Assembly: GCA_937770485.1 (NCBI GenBank)
Contig: CALJHX010000025.1
Coordinates: 62,001-126,000, forward strand
Origin: an uncultured Verrucomicrobiae bacterium
GTDB taxonomy: Bacteria; Verrucomicrobiota; Verrucomicrobiia; Limisphaerales; UBA1096
Direction: 5' to 3'
Length of the DNA stretch: 64,000 nt
The first letter of the stretch is position 1; every line of letters begins with the position of its first letter. The notes under the pieces were generated by a model. That model saw nothing but the letters and a program-made list of their open reading frames with translations, did no database searches and was not told the origin of the DNA. A program made the position numbers and the translations under genes. This document shows, in pieces, positions 1 to 9,281 of this stretch.

Positions 1-434
1 TGCGCGCCGTGAATGTCGGCGAGGATCGGGTAAAGCGAGTAGCTCGGTGTGAAGTACTGGATGGTTTGTTTCGCGATTTGCCGACGGGTTGTTGCGCCGG
101 CTTGGCGCGGCTCGACGAATGCTCGGGTGGCCAGGGCGAGCAACTCGTCGGAGCCGTTGCCGACAATGATGTTTTCCGGCTTGCATCCGTGGAACTTGGC
201 AAGAGCCTCGCGCAGCGGTTGAGCGGCCGGGTCGGGGTAACGGCGCAACCGCTCATCGGCAGCCGACCGGATGGCGCGGATGACCTTTGGCGAGGGAGGC
301 GCGGGGTTCTCGTTCGTGTTGAGCTTGATGAGCCCGCGAACTTTCGGCTGCTCGCCCGGCACGTAGCCGTGCAGCTCTCGCACTATCGGACGAACCAGTT
401 GTCGCGGGGAGTGGTCTCTGCGCTTGGCTGTCAT
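1..434 (-). CDS. hisC: Histidinol-phosphate aminotransferase, N-terminal part (runs off left edge)
   Basis: PLP-dependent transaminase of histidine biosynthesis, converting imidazole-acetol phosphate to histidinol phosphate. Reading the minus strand from the ATG at 434 gives about 144 codons without a stop. It contains the class-II aminotransferase N-terminal signature NTNENPAPPSPKV, then RRYPDPAAQPLREALA and the GNGSDELLALATRAF block that lines the cofactor pocket. The PLP lysine lies beyond the edge. The start is 9 bp after the hisD stop, so the two are co-transcribed. Partial only because of the window edge; no frame break is seen. Confidence 0.9.
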   Translation of the reverse strand, partial: MTAKRRDHSPRQLVRPIVRELHGYVPGEQPKVRGLIKLNTNENPAPPSPKVIRAIRSAADERLRRYPDPAAQPLREALAKFHGCKPENIIVGNGSDELLALATRAFVEPRQAGATTRRQIAKQTIQYFTPSYSLYPILADIHGA

Positions 435-443
435 CAAGTGGAA

Positions 444-1739
444 TTAATCCTCGAGCCGAATTTCGGCCGACCGACCGTGGGCATCGAGTCCCTCCATTTC
501 GGCGAATGTCCGGATCGTTTCGATGGACTTGGCCAAGGCAGGCCTGGTGTATTTAACAATGCTTGTGCGGCGCTGGAATTGATCCACGGTCAAGCCGGCG
601 AACGAAGCACCGGCGCCGCCTGTTGGCAGCGTATGGCTGGGACCAGCCACGTAGTCGCCGAGAACGGTTGGGGCCCACGGGCCAATAAAAATTGCCCCAA
701 CGGTGGTGAGGGCTTTCACGGCATCTCCAGGCTTTCGGAGCATTAGTTCGCAATGCTCCGGCGCGATGCGGTTGGCGAGGGCGATACCGTCGTTAACCGA
801 TTTCAAGTGGATGAGCCATCCGTTGTTCCTGAGTGCCTTCCGGATGAACTCGCGGCGCGACAACGCGGGGAGTTGCCGCTCGAGTTCCCGCTCCACGTCA
901 GCGATGGTTTTTTTGGAATTACTGGCAAACCAAACGCGCTCGTCACCGGAGCCGTGCTCGGCTTGCGCGAGTAGGTCAGCGGCGGCGTACTTCGGGTTGG
1001 CCGACGAGTCTGCTAGGATGAACATCTCGCTTGGCCCGGGCAGAAGGTCGATGGCCACGCGGCCAAACAACAGTCGCTTAGCCGCGACGACGTAGGCGTT
1101 GCCGGGGCCGAAGATCTTTTGGACCGGGCGGATCGTCTTGGTTCCGCAAGCCATCGCTGCGATAGCCTGTGCGCCACCGACACGATACACCTCGGTGGCT
1201 CCCGCTTGGCCAAGCGCGGCGAGCAGGGCGGTATTGACCTGGCCATCTTTTCCGCAGGGAGTGCAGGCGACGATTTCGCGGCAACCGGCAACCTTGGCCA
1301 GGGTGACGGTCATCAGCGTGGTCGATGCGAGGGGGGCTGTTCCGCCAGGGATGTACACGCCAACTCGTGCGAACGGATCGAACTTTTCGCCGACTACACC
1401 TCCTTGGGCGTTGCGGGTCTGCCAGTTCTTGCGGAGTGATCGTTTTGCGAATAAGGCGACGTTGGCCTTGGTCAAGCGGATAGCCTTGCGGATGCGTGCA
1501 TCGGTGGCGCGCCAAGCGGCAGGCAGTTCGGCTTGGGCGACGCGCAGTTTTCCCTGGGTCAGCTTGGCTCCATCAAACTTTTCCGTGTAATGAAGGAGAG
1601 CCTTGTCGCCGCGTCGCTGTACTACGCGGATTATTTCAAGGGCTCGCTGCTCGACGCCTGGATCGAAAAGGCTGGAGGCAGCGATGAGCTTGTTCAGTTT
1701 GGCGGAGAAGCCGGAATCCGTGTGCCGGATCAAATTCAT
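444..1739 (-). CDS. hisD: Histidinol dehydrogenase
   Basis: Zn- and NAD-dependent enzyme catalysing the last two oxidations from L-histidinol to L-histidine. The 431-residue length is normal. Visible family blocks are GGTAPLASTTLMTVTLAKVA, GGAQAIAAMACGT, GPGNAYVVAAKRLL, LPGPSEMFILAD, AEHGSGDERVWF (the usual AEHD zinc-site region, here with G in place of D), the APEHCEL segment, and the C-terminal GPSHTLPTGGAGASF. It is followed by hisC after 9 bp. No clear Shine-Dalgarno precedes the chosen ATG. It is divergent from the SNF2 gene across about 150 bp. Confidence 0.95.
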   Translation of the reverse strand: MNLIRHTDSGFSAKLNKLIAASSLFDPGVEQRALEIIRVVQRRGDKALLHYTEKFDGAKLTQGKLRVAQAELPAAWRATDARIRKAIRLTKANVALFAKRSLRKNWQTRNAQGGVVGEKFDPFARVGVYIPGGTAPLASTTLMTVTLAKVAGCREIVACTPCGKDGQVNTALLAALGQAGATEVYRVGGAQAIAAMACGTKTIRPVQKIFGPGNAYVVAAKRLLFGRVAIDLLPGPSEMFILADSSANPKYAAADLLAQAEHGSGDERVWFASNSKKTIADVERELERQLPALSRREFIRKALRNNGWLIHLKSVNDGIALANRIAPEHCELMLRKPGDAVKALTTVGAIFIGPWAPTVLGDYVAGPSHTLPTGGAGASFAGLTVDQFQRRTSIVKYTRPALAKSIETIRTFAEMEGLDAHGRSAEIRLED

Positions 1740-1896
1740 CGGGAGGGAAGATAATGGAAGAGACCCTGAAAAGTCAAAGCCGGGAGACTTGTCAAGTAAT
1801 TTTGGAAGTCAAGAGGAGGGCAAATATTTTTTTTAGGTTTGACGAGGCAGGTTGGATTATGTCGTTATCACAAACCTGTTTTATTGAGTTCTCGTG

Positions 1897-4800
1897 ATGC
1901 CCCGAACAGCTAAGAAAAAAAAGCCGACCGTCAGTTCAGCAAAAGCGTCCAAGTACGACGCGCACCACGCTGTCATCAACAATACCTACGGCGACTACGC
2001 CGACCTGCGACACCAGTTGTCCGAATCCAAGGAAGACGTGGCCGAGCGGGCCAAGTTGCTGCAGATTTTTTCGTCGTGCAACGATTCGCAGCGTTCGTGG
2101 CTTTTGCTAGAGGATTATTTCAACAAGCTAAGCCTGGCCCGCAAGGATTTCAGCCAGGACGACTGGTGGGGCGGTATGGCGAAGAGCAGCGGGGACGTTC
2201 GGCTAGAGGACTTGGCGCTGGTGTTCATGAAGTCGGGGCGCTCGGTGCCCAACGAGTTGATGCCGTATGCCAACTTCACGCGCTTTGCCCAGGTTGAGCA
2301 GGCTGAAAAAGACCATCAACTTTTTAAAGGGCTTGAGGAATGGATGTTCCCGCCAACGCCGGTTCATCTCGATGCGCCTCGTGCAGCGTTGCGTGTGGTG
2401 GGGCGCCTTGTTGAAGACACGGAGTTGCCGGGATTGTACAAACTCGGGGTGGAGATTCACGTTATACGCCCCAGGACCGGCGATCGAGTAAAGACACTGG
2501 ACGACATGGCCGACCTGACCATGCGAGCCGCCCACGAGCAGGAATTGTTTCCCTCAAACGACTGGTCGTTTATCCGGTGGTCTTCCGGTGTTAGGCATGA
2601 CTACGACACGGAGGCGGATTTGATCCCGCTGGATGGTGCGGAGTTGCTGAAGTGGCTGGTGCAGTGGGGTAAATCCGGGCGGATTGATCTCGAGGGCGAA
2701 AAGAAGCCAATACAGTTTCTGGGTCGGATCATCGAGATGGAGCCTCACTTGGAGAAGGCGAAATCGGATCTATTCTTCACGCATGAGGTCAAACTGCCCG
2801 ACAAGAAAACCTGCACAATGTCCGAGGTTCGATTTTTTGCTGGTGACCCCACGCTGGCTCTGATCGGGGGCGAGGTGTTTCTTCTCCGTAACTCTCCTTC
2901 ACACGAGGTGCTTGGTAATTGGGCCAAGATGAAAAAGGCGCCGGTGTCCAAGTTAACGCATCGCCTGCTCACCAAGCTGCGCAAGATAACCACCAACAAC
3001 GGTGTGAACTGGGAGCAGCTTTGCAAGACGCACAAGGCGACACCGCGATTTGTCTTTGAGATGTCCAGTGACACTGTTCGATTGAAACTCTTGGCCAAGA
3101 GCGAATCCGACAAGAGTCTCTGGCAGTGGAACGGCCACGAATGGGTTAGGGAACAATCAGGGAAACAAAAACCGAATAAGCCGGAAGTGCTCGATGACGA
3201 GCGACTTGAGGCGGCCGTTGGATGGCTCAGGCGGCTGGACTGGTTCACACCGGAGCCGGGACTTTGGGTGGGAGACGCTAACCCTCTTTTCCTCGAGAGC
3301 CTGCACGCCGCCTGGCCGGACAAGCCTGATGCGGAGTACCTTGGCGACACGGAATTCAAGCGCCTGTTCCTGCAGCCTAAGCGTCTAAAGCCCAAGTTGA
3401 TCGTCCGGGGCAGTGGCATCGATTGGCTGTCTGTCTCCGCTGAGTGGGAGGAGGAGGGGCTGAAGTTGACTGAGCGCGATCTCCAGCAACTCGCAGCTGC
3501 CAGCGGCAACTTCGTCAATCTACCCGACGCCGGCTGGGTTCAGTTGGATCAAAAGGCCGTGCAGGATGCACAGGAGGCGATGGCGGACCTTGGCGTGGAC
3601 GGCCTGTCCGCAGTCGAGCAGAAGGTCGGGTTAGAGCAGGCTGCGCACCTGGACGAGGATGGCTTGGCCAAGTTTGTCCCATCCGAGGAGTTGGAGCACT
3701 TGCGGGGGCGCCTGGATGAGTTTGAAGGGGTTGAACACACTGAACTTCCGGATGGAATCCACGCCGAGTTGCGCCCGTATCAGGTGGATGGCTTTAGTTT
3801 TCTTTGCCACTTGGCCAAGTTCAAGCTGGGCGGAATTCTCGCAGACGACATGGGTCTGGGCAAGACGCTGCAAACGCTTGCCTGGCTGTTGTGGCTGAGG
3901 ACCAGTCGCCGGAAGAATGCCAAGACCAAGCCGGCATTGGTTGTCTGTCCCGCCTCGGTTTTGCACAACTGGCGTCGTGAATCGGAACGCTTCACCCCCA
4001 TGATGAAGGTGCTTGTCTTGGAGAGCGGCCGAGCCCGGCACAACCTTCGCAAGCGAATCCCCGACTACGACATCGTGGTTACCAATTATTCAATCCTTCG
4101 CCGTGACCTTGACGAGTTGGCCAAGTTTGCCTTCCGCGCCATCGTGCTCGACGAGGCGCAGTTCATCAAGAACCCCGGCGCGCAGGTGACTAAGTCGGTC
4201 AAGGAGCTCAAGGCCGACCACAAGTTGGCGCTTACCGGCACTCCGATCGAGAACCGCATGCTCGATCTGTGGAGCATCGTAGATTTTGTCCAGCCCAACT
4301 ATCTTGGTAACCAGCAGCATTTCACCCAGGTTTACGATTTAAAGGCGTCTGAAAAAGACGAGAACGCAGCGCGGCTTGGGCGCAAAAAGCTCTCGGCCAA
4401 GCTGCGGCCGTTGTTGCTGCGCCGCGTCAAAAAACAGGTCGCCAAGGATCTACCGGACCGCATAGAGCAGAGGCTCGACTGCGACTTGCCCGAAGAGCAG
4501 CGAAAACTGTATCTAGCCGAGTTGAAGCGCAGCCGTGAGCAGGTGATGAAAGCCGTCCAGCAGAAGGGCGTCGCCAAGAGCAAGATGCACGTGCTCGCGG
4601 CGCTGACACGGTTGCGGCAGATTTGCTGTCATCCCGGCCTGGTTGGCAGCGACACGGAATCCGGCAAAATGGATACGCTATTCGAACTGGTCGAACCGCT
4701 GCTCGAGGAAGGGCATAAGGTGCTGGTGTTTAGCCAGTTTGTTCGGATGCTTCAGATACTCGAGAAGGAATGCTCAGACCGGGAGATGCCCACCTATATG

Positions 4801-5166
4801 CTGACCGGCGAAACCAAAAACCGGCAGGATGTCGTCAATGCTTTTCAGGAGGCCGAGTCGGCGTCGGTATTTCTGCTCAGTCTGCGGGCGGCCGGCACCG
4901 GCCTCAACCTCACGAGCGCCAGTTACGTCGTCATTTACGATCCGTGGTGGAATCCGGCCGTCGAGGCGCAGGCAATAGACCGAACCCATCGCATCGGTCA
5001 AACCGCCACGGTGAATGCCTACAAGATGATTTCACCGGGAACCGTCGAGGAGAAAATATGGGACTTGCAGCAGCGCAAAGCCAAGACGGTATCCGACGTG
5101 CTTGGAGAAGACGGTTTCGCTAAGGGCCTGACAACGAACGACCTCGAGTATCTGTTCTCGGATTAA
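1897..5166 (+). CDS. SNF2/Rad54-family DEAD/DEAH-box helicase
   Basis: Large (1089 aa) SF2 ATPase that probably remodels or translocates on duplex DNA. The N-terminal ~600 residues carry no motif I recognise. The C-terminal half is a complete SNF2 motor: motif I DDMGLGKTLQT near residue 650, motif II LDEAQFIKN (DEAQ box) near 751, motif III LTGTPIENR, motif IV VFSQFVRML, then LRAAGTGLNLT, YDPWWNPAVEAQA and DRTHRIGQT (motifs V-VI) near 1030. A GTG lies one codon upstream of the ATG chosen here. The N-terminal KKKKP-rich stretch may contact nucleic acid. Solitary gene; its role is inferred from the motor only. Confidence 0.9.
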   Translation: MPRTAKKKKPTVSSAKASKYDAHHAVINNTYGDYADLRHQLSESKEDVAERAKLLQIFSSCNDSQRSWLLLEDYFNKLSLARKDFSQDDWWGGMAKSSGDVRLEDLALVFMKSGRSVPNELMPYANFTRFAQVEQAEKDHQLFKGLEEWMFPPTPVHLDAPRAALRVVGRLVEDTELPGLYKLGVEIHVIRPRTGDRVKTLDDMADLTMRAAHEQELFPSNDWSFIRWSSGVRHDYDTEADLIPLDGAELLKWLVQWGKSGRIDLEGEKKPIQFLGRIIEMEPHLEKAKSDLFFTHEVKLPDKKTCTMSEVRFFAGDPTLALIGGEVFLLRNSPSHEVLGNWAKMKKAPVSKLTHRLLTKLRKITTNNGVNWEQLCKTHKATPRFVFEMSSDTVRLKLLAKSESDKSLWQWNGHEWVREQSGKQKPNKPEVLDDERLEAAVGWLRRLDWFTPEPGLWVGDANPLFLESLHAAWPDKPDAEYLGDTEFKRLFLQPKRLKPKLIVRGSGIDWLSVSAEWEEEGLKLTERDLQQLAAASGNFVNLPDAGWVQLDQKAVQDAQEAMADLGVDGLSAVEQKVGLEQAAHLDEDGLAKFVPSEELEHLRGRLDEFEGVEHTELPDGIHAELRPYQVDGFSFLCHLAKFKLGGILADDMGLGKTLQTLAWLLWLRTSRRKNAKTKPALVVCPASVLHNWRRESERFTPMMKVLVLESGRARHNLRKRIPDYDIVVTNYSILRRDLDELAKFAFRAIVLDEAQFIKNPGAQVTKSVKELKADHKLALTGTPIENRMLDLWSIVDFVQPNYLGNQQHFTQVYDLKASEKDENAARLGRKKLSAKLRPLLLRRVKKQVAKDLPDRIEQRLDCDLPEEQRKLYLAELKRSREQVMKAVQQKGVAKSKMHVLAALTRLRQICCHPGLVGSDTESGKMDTLFELVEPLLEEGHKVLVFSQFVRMLQILEKECSDREMPTYMLTGETKNRQDVVNAFQEAESASVFLLSLRAAGTGLNLTSASYVVIYDPWWNPAVEAQAIDRTHRIGQTATVNAYKMISPGTVEEKIWDLQQRKAKTVSDVLGEDGFAKGLTTNDLEYLFSD

Positions 5167-5196
5167 CCGTCCACGCTTGGCTAAGCGCTTGGATGC

Positions 5197-5385
5197 CTAA
5201 AGCTTCTCGACACGAAAATTGGGCTGGCACCATTCACCGCTTGGCAGCAGCCAGCGAAAGATTACGCCGCCTTCGCGGTGCCCGGTGGTGTCGAGTTGGT
5301 TTGCTTCTCCGCCTTCGCAGTGCGCTACGACGATTCGGAACTTTCCGTCTACTTCCAGTTTCACCTGCGAATGATTCAGGATGAT
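5197..5385 (-). pseudogene. DUF1214-like C-terminal remnant, in frame after the sulfotransferase stop
   Basis: Directly after the TAA that ends the sulfotransferase frame, the same frame stays open for 62 codons to a TAG at 5197-5199. It reads LNHSQVKLEVDGKFRIVVAH, then LDTTGHREGGVIFRWLLP and FRVEKL. This is the pattern I know from the C-terminus of DUF1214-type proteins (NWLDTAGHREG...FRW). The residues just before the stop (WLESRDFMN) fit the same domain better than a sulfotransferase. No start codon with a ribosome binding site precedes it, so it is read as a remnant. Family assignment is from memory of the motif. Confidence 0.55.
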
Positions 5386-5799
5386 TTACCGGTTCATAAA
5401 ATCGCGCGACTCGAGCCAGCGCGCGGCTGGATCGCGGGAAAGCAGGTTGTGCAGCAGCGTTGTGCCGGTCCGAGGGAAGCCAAGGATGTACAGCGGTTGC
5501 TCAATCGGTGTCTTCGCCATCTCCGGGTTCGCGGCAAAAGCCTGCTCAGTTAGCAGTCGGCTTACGAGCAGGCGCAGAATAGTCTGTTGTAACATGATCA
5601 CGCCTTGCGTGTTGAGTCGCGCCTCTTCCCGCAGTGACTGGAGCAGCAGTTCGTACGGCTCGCGAAACGCGTCATCGCCAAAGTCAGATAAGCCGGTCTG
5701 CGTGGCAGCTTTCTGCAGCAGGGCTTCGGCGTTCAGCGCGATTTCGGGAGAAAGCCTGGGCGTTTTTTGTGAATCAGCGAACGTACAGCGTCCCGCCAT
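5386..5799 (-). pseudogene. Truncated sulfotransferase family protein
   Basis: About 137 codons with the N-terminal features of a bacterial sulfotransferase of the Sulfotransfer_3 type. There is a helical region (ALNAEALLQKAATQTGL, DDAFREPYELLLQSL) followed by the PAPS 5'-phosphosulfate loop LYILGFPRTGTTLLHNLL. The protein then ends at a TAA only about 25 residues after the loop, where an intact family member continues for 200 or more residues. The likely ATG (5797-5799) overlaps the SDR stop by 26 bp. Probably the product of a deletion that joined two genes, then inactivated. A short expressed product is possible but could not be an active enzyme. Confidence 0.7.
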
Positions 5800-6547
5800 C
5801 AACGGGGAAGGGGGCGCCGGTGATGAACGACGCCTCGTTGCTGCAGAGGAACACCGCCATCGCACCGACTTCCGCCGGTGTGCCCATACGGCCAATTGGC
5901 TGATACTCGGAAAGTTTCTTGAACATCTCCGCCTGGTTGTCCGGGTAATTCTCCGCGATGAAGCCGTCGACGAACGGAGTGTGGATGCGGCCCGGCAAAA
6001 TCGCGTTGCAGCGGATGTTGTCGTGCAGATGATCCTTGGCCACTGAGTAGGTCATCGCAAGCACGCCGCCCTTGCTGGTGCTGTAGGAGAGTCGATCGTT
6101 GATAGCCATCGTCGCCACGGTCGAGGCGATGTTGACAATCGCACCACCGCCGCTCTTGAGCATCTGCCGGACACCACCCTTGAGGCAGTTGAAGGCGCCC
6201 TTCAAGTTCACGCTGATCACGCGGTCAAAATCCTCCTCGCTGGTGTTCGTGATGTTGCCAACGTGCGCGATGCCGGCGTTGTTGACAAGGCAGTCCAGAC
6301 CGCCGCGGGCGCTGCCAAGATTGTCAAAAACTTCCTGTACTTGGCCGTGATTCGATACGTCGCACTCGACAGCATCCGCTTGGCCACCGGCGGAGCGGAT
6401 CTGCTCGACCGTGTCGTTGGCGCCGTCAACGTTAACCTCGAGTATATCTACAAACGCACCCTGTTTGGCCAAGGCGAGGGCGATCGCTTGGCCAATTCCC
6501 GATCCCGCGCCGGTCACGACAGCGGACTTTCCCGCAAGGCTGAACAT
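5774..6547 (-). CDS. Short-chain dehydrogenase/reductase (SDR), probable sugar/polyol oxidoreductase
   Basis: Classical SDR of 257 aa, NAD(P)-dependent, cytosolic. It has the cofactor motif TGAGSGIG after the first strand, DVSNHGQVQEV, NNAGIAHVGNI, the catalytic Ser in NIASTVATM, YSTSKGG with the catalytic Tyr and Lys, and the C-terminal PFPVDGGTLYVR. The start MFSLAGKSAVVTG at 6547 is preferred over an upstream ATG because it places the Rossmann motif at the usual distance. It is divergent from the IlvD/Edd dehydratase, suggesting a shared sugar-acid pathway (inference). The substrate is not determined. Confidence 0.9.
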   Translation of the reverse strand: MFSLAGKSAVVTGAGSGIGQAIALALAKQGAFVDILEVNVDGANDTVEQIRSAGGQADAVECDVSNHGQVQEVFDNLGSARGGLDCLVNNAGIAHVGNITNTSEEDFDRVISVNLKGAFNCLKGGVRQMLKSGGGAIVNIASTVATMAINDRLSYSTSKGGVLAMTYSVAKDHLHDNIRCNAILPGRIHTPFVDGFIAENYPDNQAEMFKKLSEYQPIGRMGTPAEVGAMAVFLCSNEASFITGAPFPVDGGTLYVR

Positions 6548-6677
6548 GCAAGGCAATGTCAACGAGACCGCCCCGCTTGGCAAGTTTCAACCCATACCCA
6601 ATCTCGGCCGAGGGTAGGGCGGGTTCCCCAGGCTCTGTTGGCAAACGGGGCGCGATGCTTTACTATTACCCAAGCGC

Positions 6678-8462
6678 ATGAGTGACTCGAAAAAAGCAAC
6701 GAAGAGACTTCGAAGTGAGGAGTGGTTCAACAACCCGGGGCATCCGGATGGGACCGTTATTTACATCGAGCGGTTCCTGAACTATGGCATCACTCCGGAG
6801 GAGTTGCGTGCTGGCAAGCCGATCATCGGCATTGCCCAGGTCGGGAGTGACATCACTCCGTGCAACCGTGGTCACATCGAGACGGCTGAGCGCGTCAAAG
6901 CCGGCATTCGAGATTCCGGAGGCATTCCGTTTGTATTCCCGGTTCACCCGATTCAGGAGAGTTGCCGCCGGCCGGCCGCTGCGCTCGATCGAAACCTGGC
7001 CTATTTGGGGCTAGTCGAGGTGCTGCACGGCTATCCGTTCGACGGCGTGGTGCTGACGACCGGTTGCGACAAAACCACACCAGCCTGCCTGATGGCCGCA
7101 GCGACGATGAACCTGCCGGCGATCGTGCAGTCCGGTGGCCCGATGCTTGACGGCTGGTACAACGGCGAGTTGGCCGGCTCCGGCACGATGATCTGGGAGG
7201 GGCGCAAGCAGATGGCCGAGGGTAAAATCACATTCGAAGAGTTGCTCGACCAAGTGGCCGCCTCGTCTCCCAGCGTCGGCCACTGCAACACGATGGGGAC
7301 AGCGCTCTCGATGAATTCACTCGCCGAGGCGTTGGGCATGTCCTTGCCAGGTTGTGCGGTGATCCCGGCGGCGTATCGCGAGCGCGGCCAGATGGCGTAC
7401 CGAACAGGCAAACGAATTGTGGACATGGTTCACGAAGATTTGACCCCGAACAAAGTGATGACTCGCGAGGCATTCGAGAATGCTGTCGTTGTCAACACAG
7501 CCATCGGCGGTTCCACGAACTGTCCCGTTCACCTAACGGCGATTGCGCGCCACTTGGGAGTTGAGTTGAGCCTGCAGGATTGGCAGGACATCGGCTACGA
7601 CGTGCCGTTGCTTGTCAACTGCCAACCGGCCGGCAAGTACCTTGGCGAGGCCTTCCATCGTGCGGGAGGTATTCCGGGCGTCGTTCGCGAGTTGCTCGGC
7701 GCAGGCCGAATTCACGGTGACGCGTTGACTGTGAGCGGCAATACTGTGGCCGAAAACCAGATTGATGTGCCGGAACCGGATCACGAGGTGATTTACGCCT
7801 ATAAAAACCCGATGAAAGAAAAGGCCGGCTTTTTGGTCTTGAGCGGTAACTTGTTTGATGCGGCGCTGATCAAGACATGTGTCGTAAGCGACGAGTTCCG
7901 GGCACGGTATTTAGCCGAGCCGGGGAATGAAAACGTGTTCACGTCCCGTGTGATCGTGTTTGAGGGGCCGGAGGATTATCGCGAGCGCCTCAACGATCCG
8001 TCGCTGGAAATCGACGACTCGTGCATGCTGGTGATTCGCGGCTGTGGGCCGATTGGTTATCCCGGCTCCGGCGAAGTGGTGAATATGCAGCCTCCGGACC
8101 GCCTTTTAAAACAAGGCATTCACACGCTACCGACGATGGGCGACGGCCGACAAAGCGGCACCTCGGCCAGCCCGAGTATTTTGAACATTGCTCCCGAGTC
8201 GGCTGCGGGCGGGAATCTGGCCCTGCTCGAGACCGGCGACGAGGTGCGGGTGGATCTAAACAAGTGCCGTGTCGAATTGCTGGTATCGGACGAGGCGTTG
8301 GCCAAGCGGAGTGAAAATTACTCCCCTCCGGAGCTGAGTCATCAGACGCCTTGGCAGGAGATGTACAGGGGTTGTGTCGGCCAGCTCGATACCGGTGCGT
8401 GCATCGAGTTCGCGACCAAATACCGTGATGTTGCCGGGGATTATCCGCGTCATTATCATTGA
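6678..8462 (+). CDS. IlvD/Edd family dehydratase, sugar-acid type (arabonate/xylonate dehydratase-like)
   Basis: Fe-S-dependent dehydratase of 594 aa. Family motifs are GIAQVGSDITPCNRGH, LTTGCDKTTPACLMAA (Fe-S cysteine), GHCNTMGTA with a further cluster cysteine, IGGSTNCPVHL, GDALTVSGNTVAEN, GYPGSGEVVNM and GDGRQSGTSASPSILN. The N-terminus (WFNNPGHPDGTVIYIERFLNYG) is that of the sugar-acid branch rather than IlvD proper. It likely converts an aldonic acid to its 2-keto-3-deoxy form. It is divergently transcribed from the SDR, a common sugar-acid arrangement. A role in branched-chain amino acid synthesis cannot be fully excluded. Confidence 0.88.
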   Translation: MSDSKKATKRLRSEEWFNNPGHPDGTVIYIERFLNYGITPEELRAGKPIIGIAQVGSDITPCNRGHIETAERVKAGIRDSGGIPFVFPVHPIQESCRRPAAALDRNLAYLGLVEVLHGYPFDGVVLTTGCDKTTPACLMAAATMNLPAIVQSGGPMLDGWYNGELAGSGTMIWEGRKQMAEGKITFEELLDQVAASSPSVGHCNTMGTALSMNSLAEALGMSLPGCAVIPAAYRERGQMAYRTGKRIVDMVHEDLTPNKVMTREAFENAVVVNTAIGGSTNCPVHLTAIARHLGVELSLQDWQDIGYDVPLLVNCQPAGKYLGEAFHRAGGIPGVVRELLGAGRIHGDALTVSGNTVAENQIDVPEPDHEVIYAYKNPMKEKAGFLVLSGNLFDAALIKTCVVSDEFRARYLAEPGNENVFTSRVIVFEGPEDYRERLNDPSLEIDDSCMLVIRGCGPIGYPGSGEVVNMQPPDRLLKQGIHTLPTMGDGRQSGTSASPSILNIAPESAAGGNLALLETGDEVRVDLNKCRVELLVSDEALAKRSENYSPPELSHQTPWQEMYRGCVGQLDTGACIEFATKYRDVAGDYPRHYH

Positions 8463-8514
8463 TATGAGCGATCGAGATTGAGTTGCCGCCCGGGTGGAGG
8501 TATCTTGGTTGGCC

Positions 8515-9267
8515 ATGAGCGAGGGAGACTCAAACACAAAACAACGACCGGACGGCCGCGCGGTGGATCAACTCCGCACGGTTAATTTTAAAAACAACAT
8601 TGCTCCGTACGCCACCGGCTCGACGCTGATCGAGTGGGGCAATACCCGCGTTATTTGCACCGCTACCGTCGAGGAATCGGTGCCGCGCTGGATGAAGATG
8701 CAGAATGTCGAGGGAGGCTGGCTTACCGCCGAGTACTCGATGCTCCCCTACTCGACGCTCGACCGCAAACGGCGCGACATTACCAAGGGCAAGATCGATG
8801 GGCGTTCGCAGGAAATCCAGCGCCTCATAGGCCGCTCGATGCGGGCTGCTTTGAACATGGTTAAGCTTGGCTCGCGCACTATCTGGATCGACTGCGACGT
8901 GCTCCAAGCCGACGGTGGGACGCGCACGGCGTCGATCACCGGCGGTTATGTCGCGTTGTCGCTGGCCTTGACCAAGCTTCAGTCAGAGGGATTACTGAAA
9001 AGTGATCCAATCATTTCGCCAATTGCTGCGGTGAGCGTGGGCGTGGTGGGCGGCGTGCCGCTTCTGGATCTACCGTACGTCGAGGACGTCGCCGCCGAGG
9101 TGGACATGAACCTCGTGATGAACGCTAACAGCGAGTTCATCGAGTTACAGGGCACCGGCGAGAAAAACAGCTTCACCGAAGCCGAGCTGACAACCATGCT
9201 GGCACACGGACGCAAGGGGGTGGCCGAGCTACTGGAGTTGCAGAAAGCGGCGATCGCCGAGGGCTGA
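8515..9267 (+). CDS. rph: Ribonuclease PH
   Basis: Phosphorolytic 3'-5' exoribonuclease that trims tRNA 3' ends, forming a hexameric ring. It has family blocks RPDGRAVDQLR, GSTLIEWGNTRVICTATVEE, GWLTAEYSMLPYSTLDRKRRD, RSQEIQRLIGRSMRAA, WIDCDVLQADGGTRTASITGG and the C-terminal GTGEKNSFTEAEL. The ATG at 8515 is chosen over an in-frame GTG at 8494 because the protein then starts close to the RPDGR block; a GGAGGT lies about 13 bp upstream. The product is 250 aa, normal for the family. A histidine phosphatase gene follows after 14 bp. Confidence 0.95.
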   Translation: MSEGDSNTKQRPDGRAVDQLRTVNFKNNIAPYATGSTLIEWGNTRVICTATVEESVPRWMKMQNVEGGWLTAEYSMLPYSTLDRKRRDITKGKIDGRSQEIQRLIGRSMRAALNMVKLGSRTIWIDCDVLQADGGTRTASITGGYVALSLALTKLQSEGLLKSDPIISPIAAVSVGVVGGVPLLDLPYVEDVAAEVDMNLVMNANSEFIELQGTGEKNSFTEAELTTMLAHGRKGVAELLELQKAAIAEG

Positions 9268-9281
9268 AACAGCCGCGCATC

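Noticed and set aside
281-320. Apparent frameshift in hisC
   Set aside because: A first reading lost one C; careful reading of 295-310 restores NTNENPAPP without any shift.
2745-3518. 257-codon minus-strand frame in the SNF2 gene
   Set aside because: Ser/Arg-rich low-complexity translation, an antisense shadow of the helicase gene.
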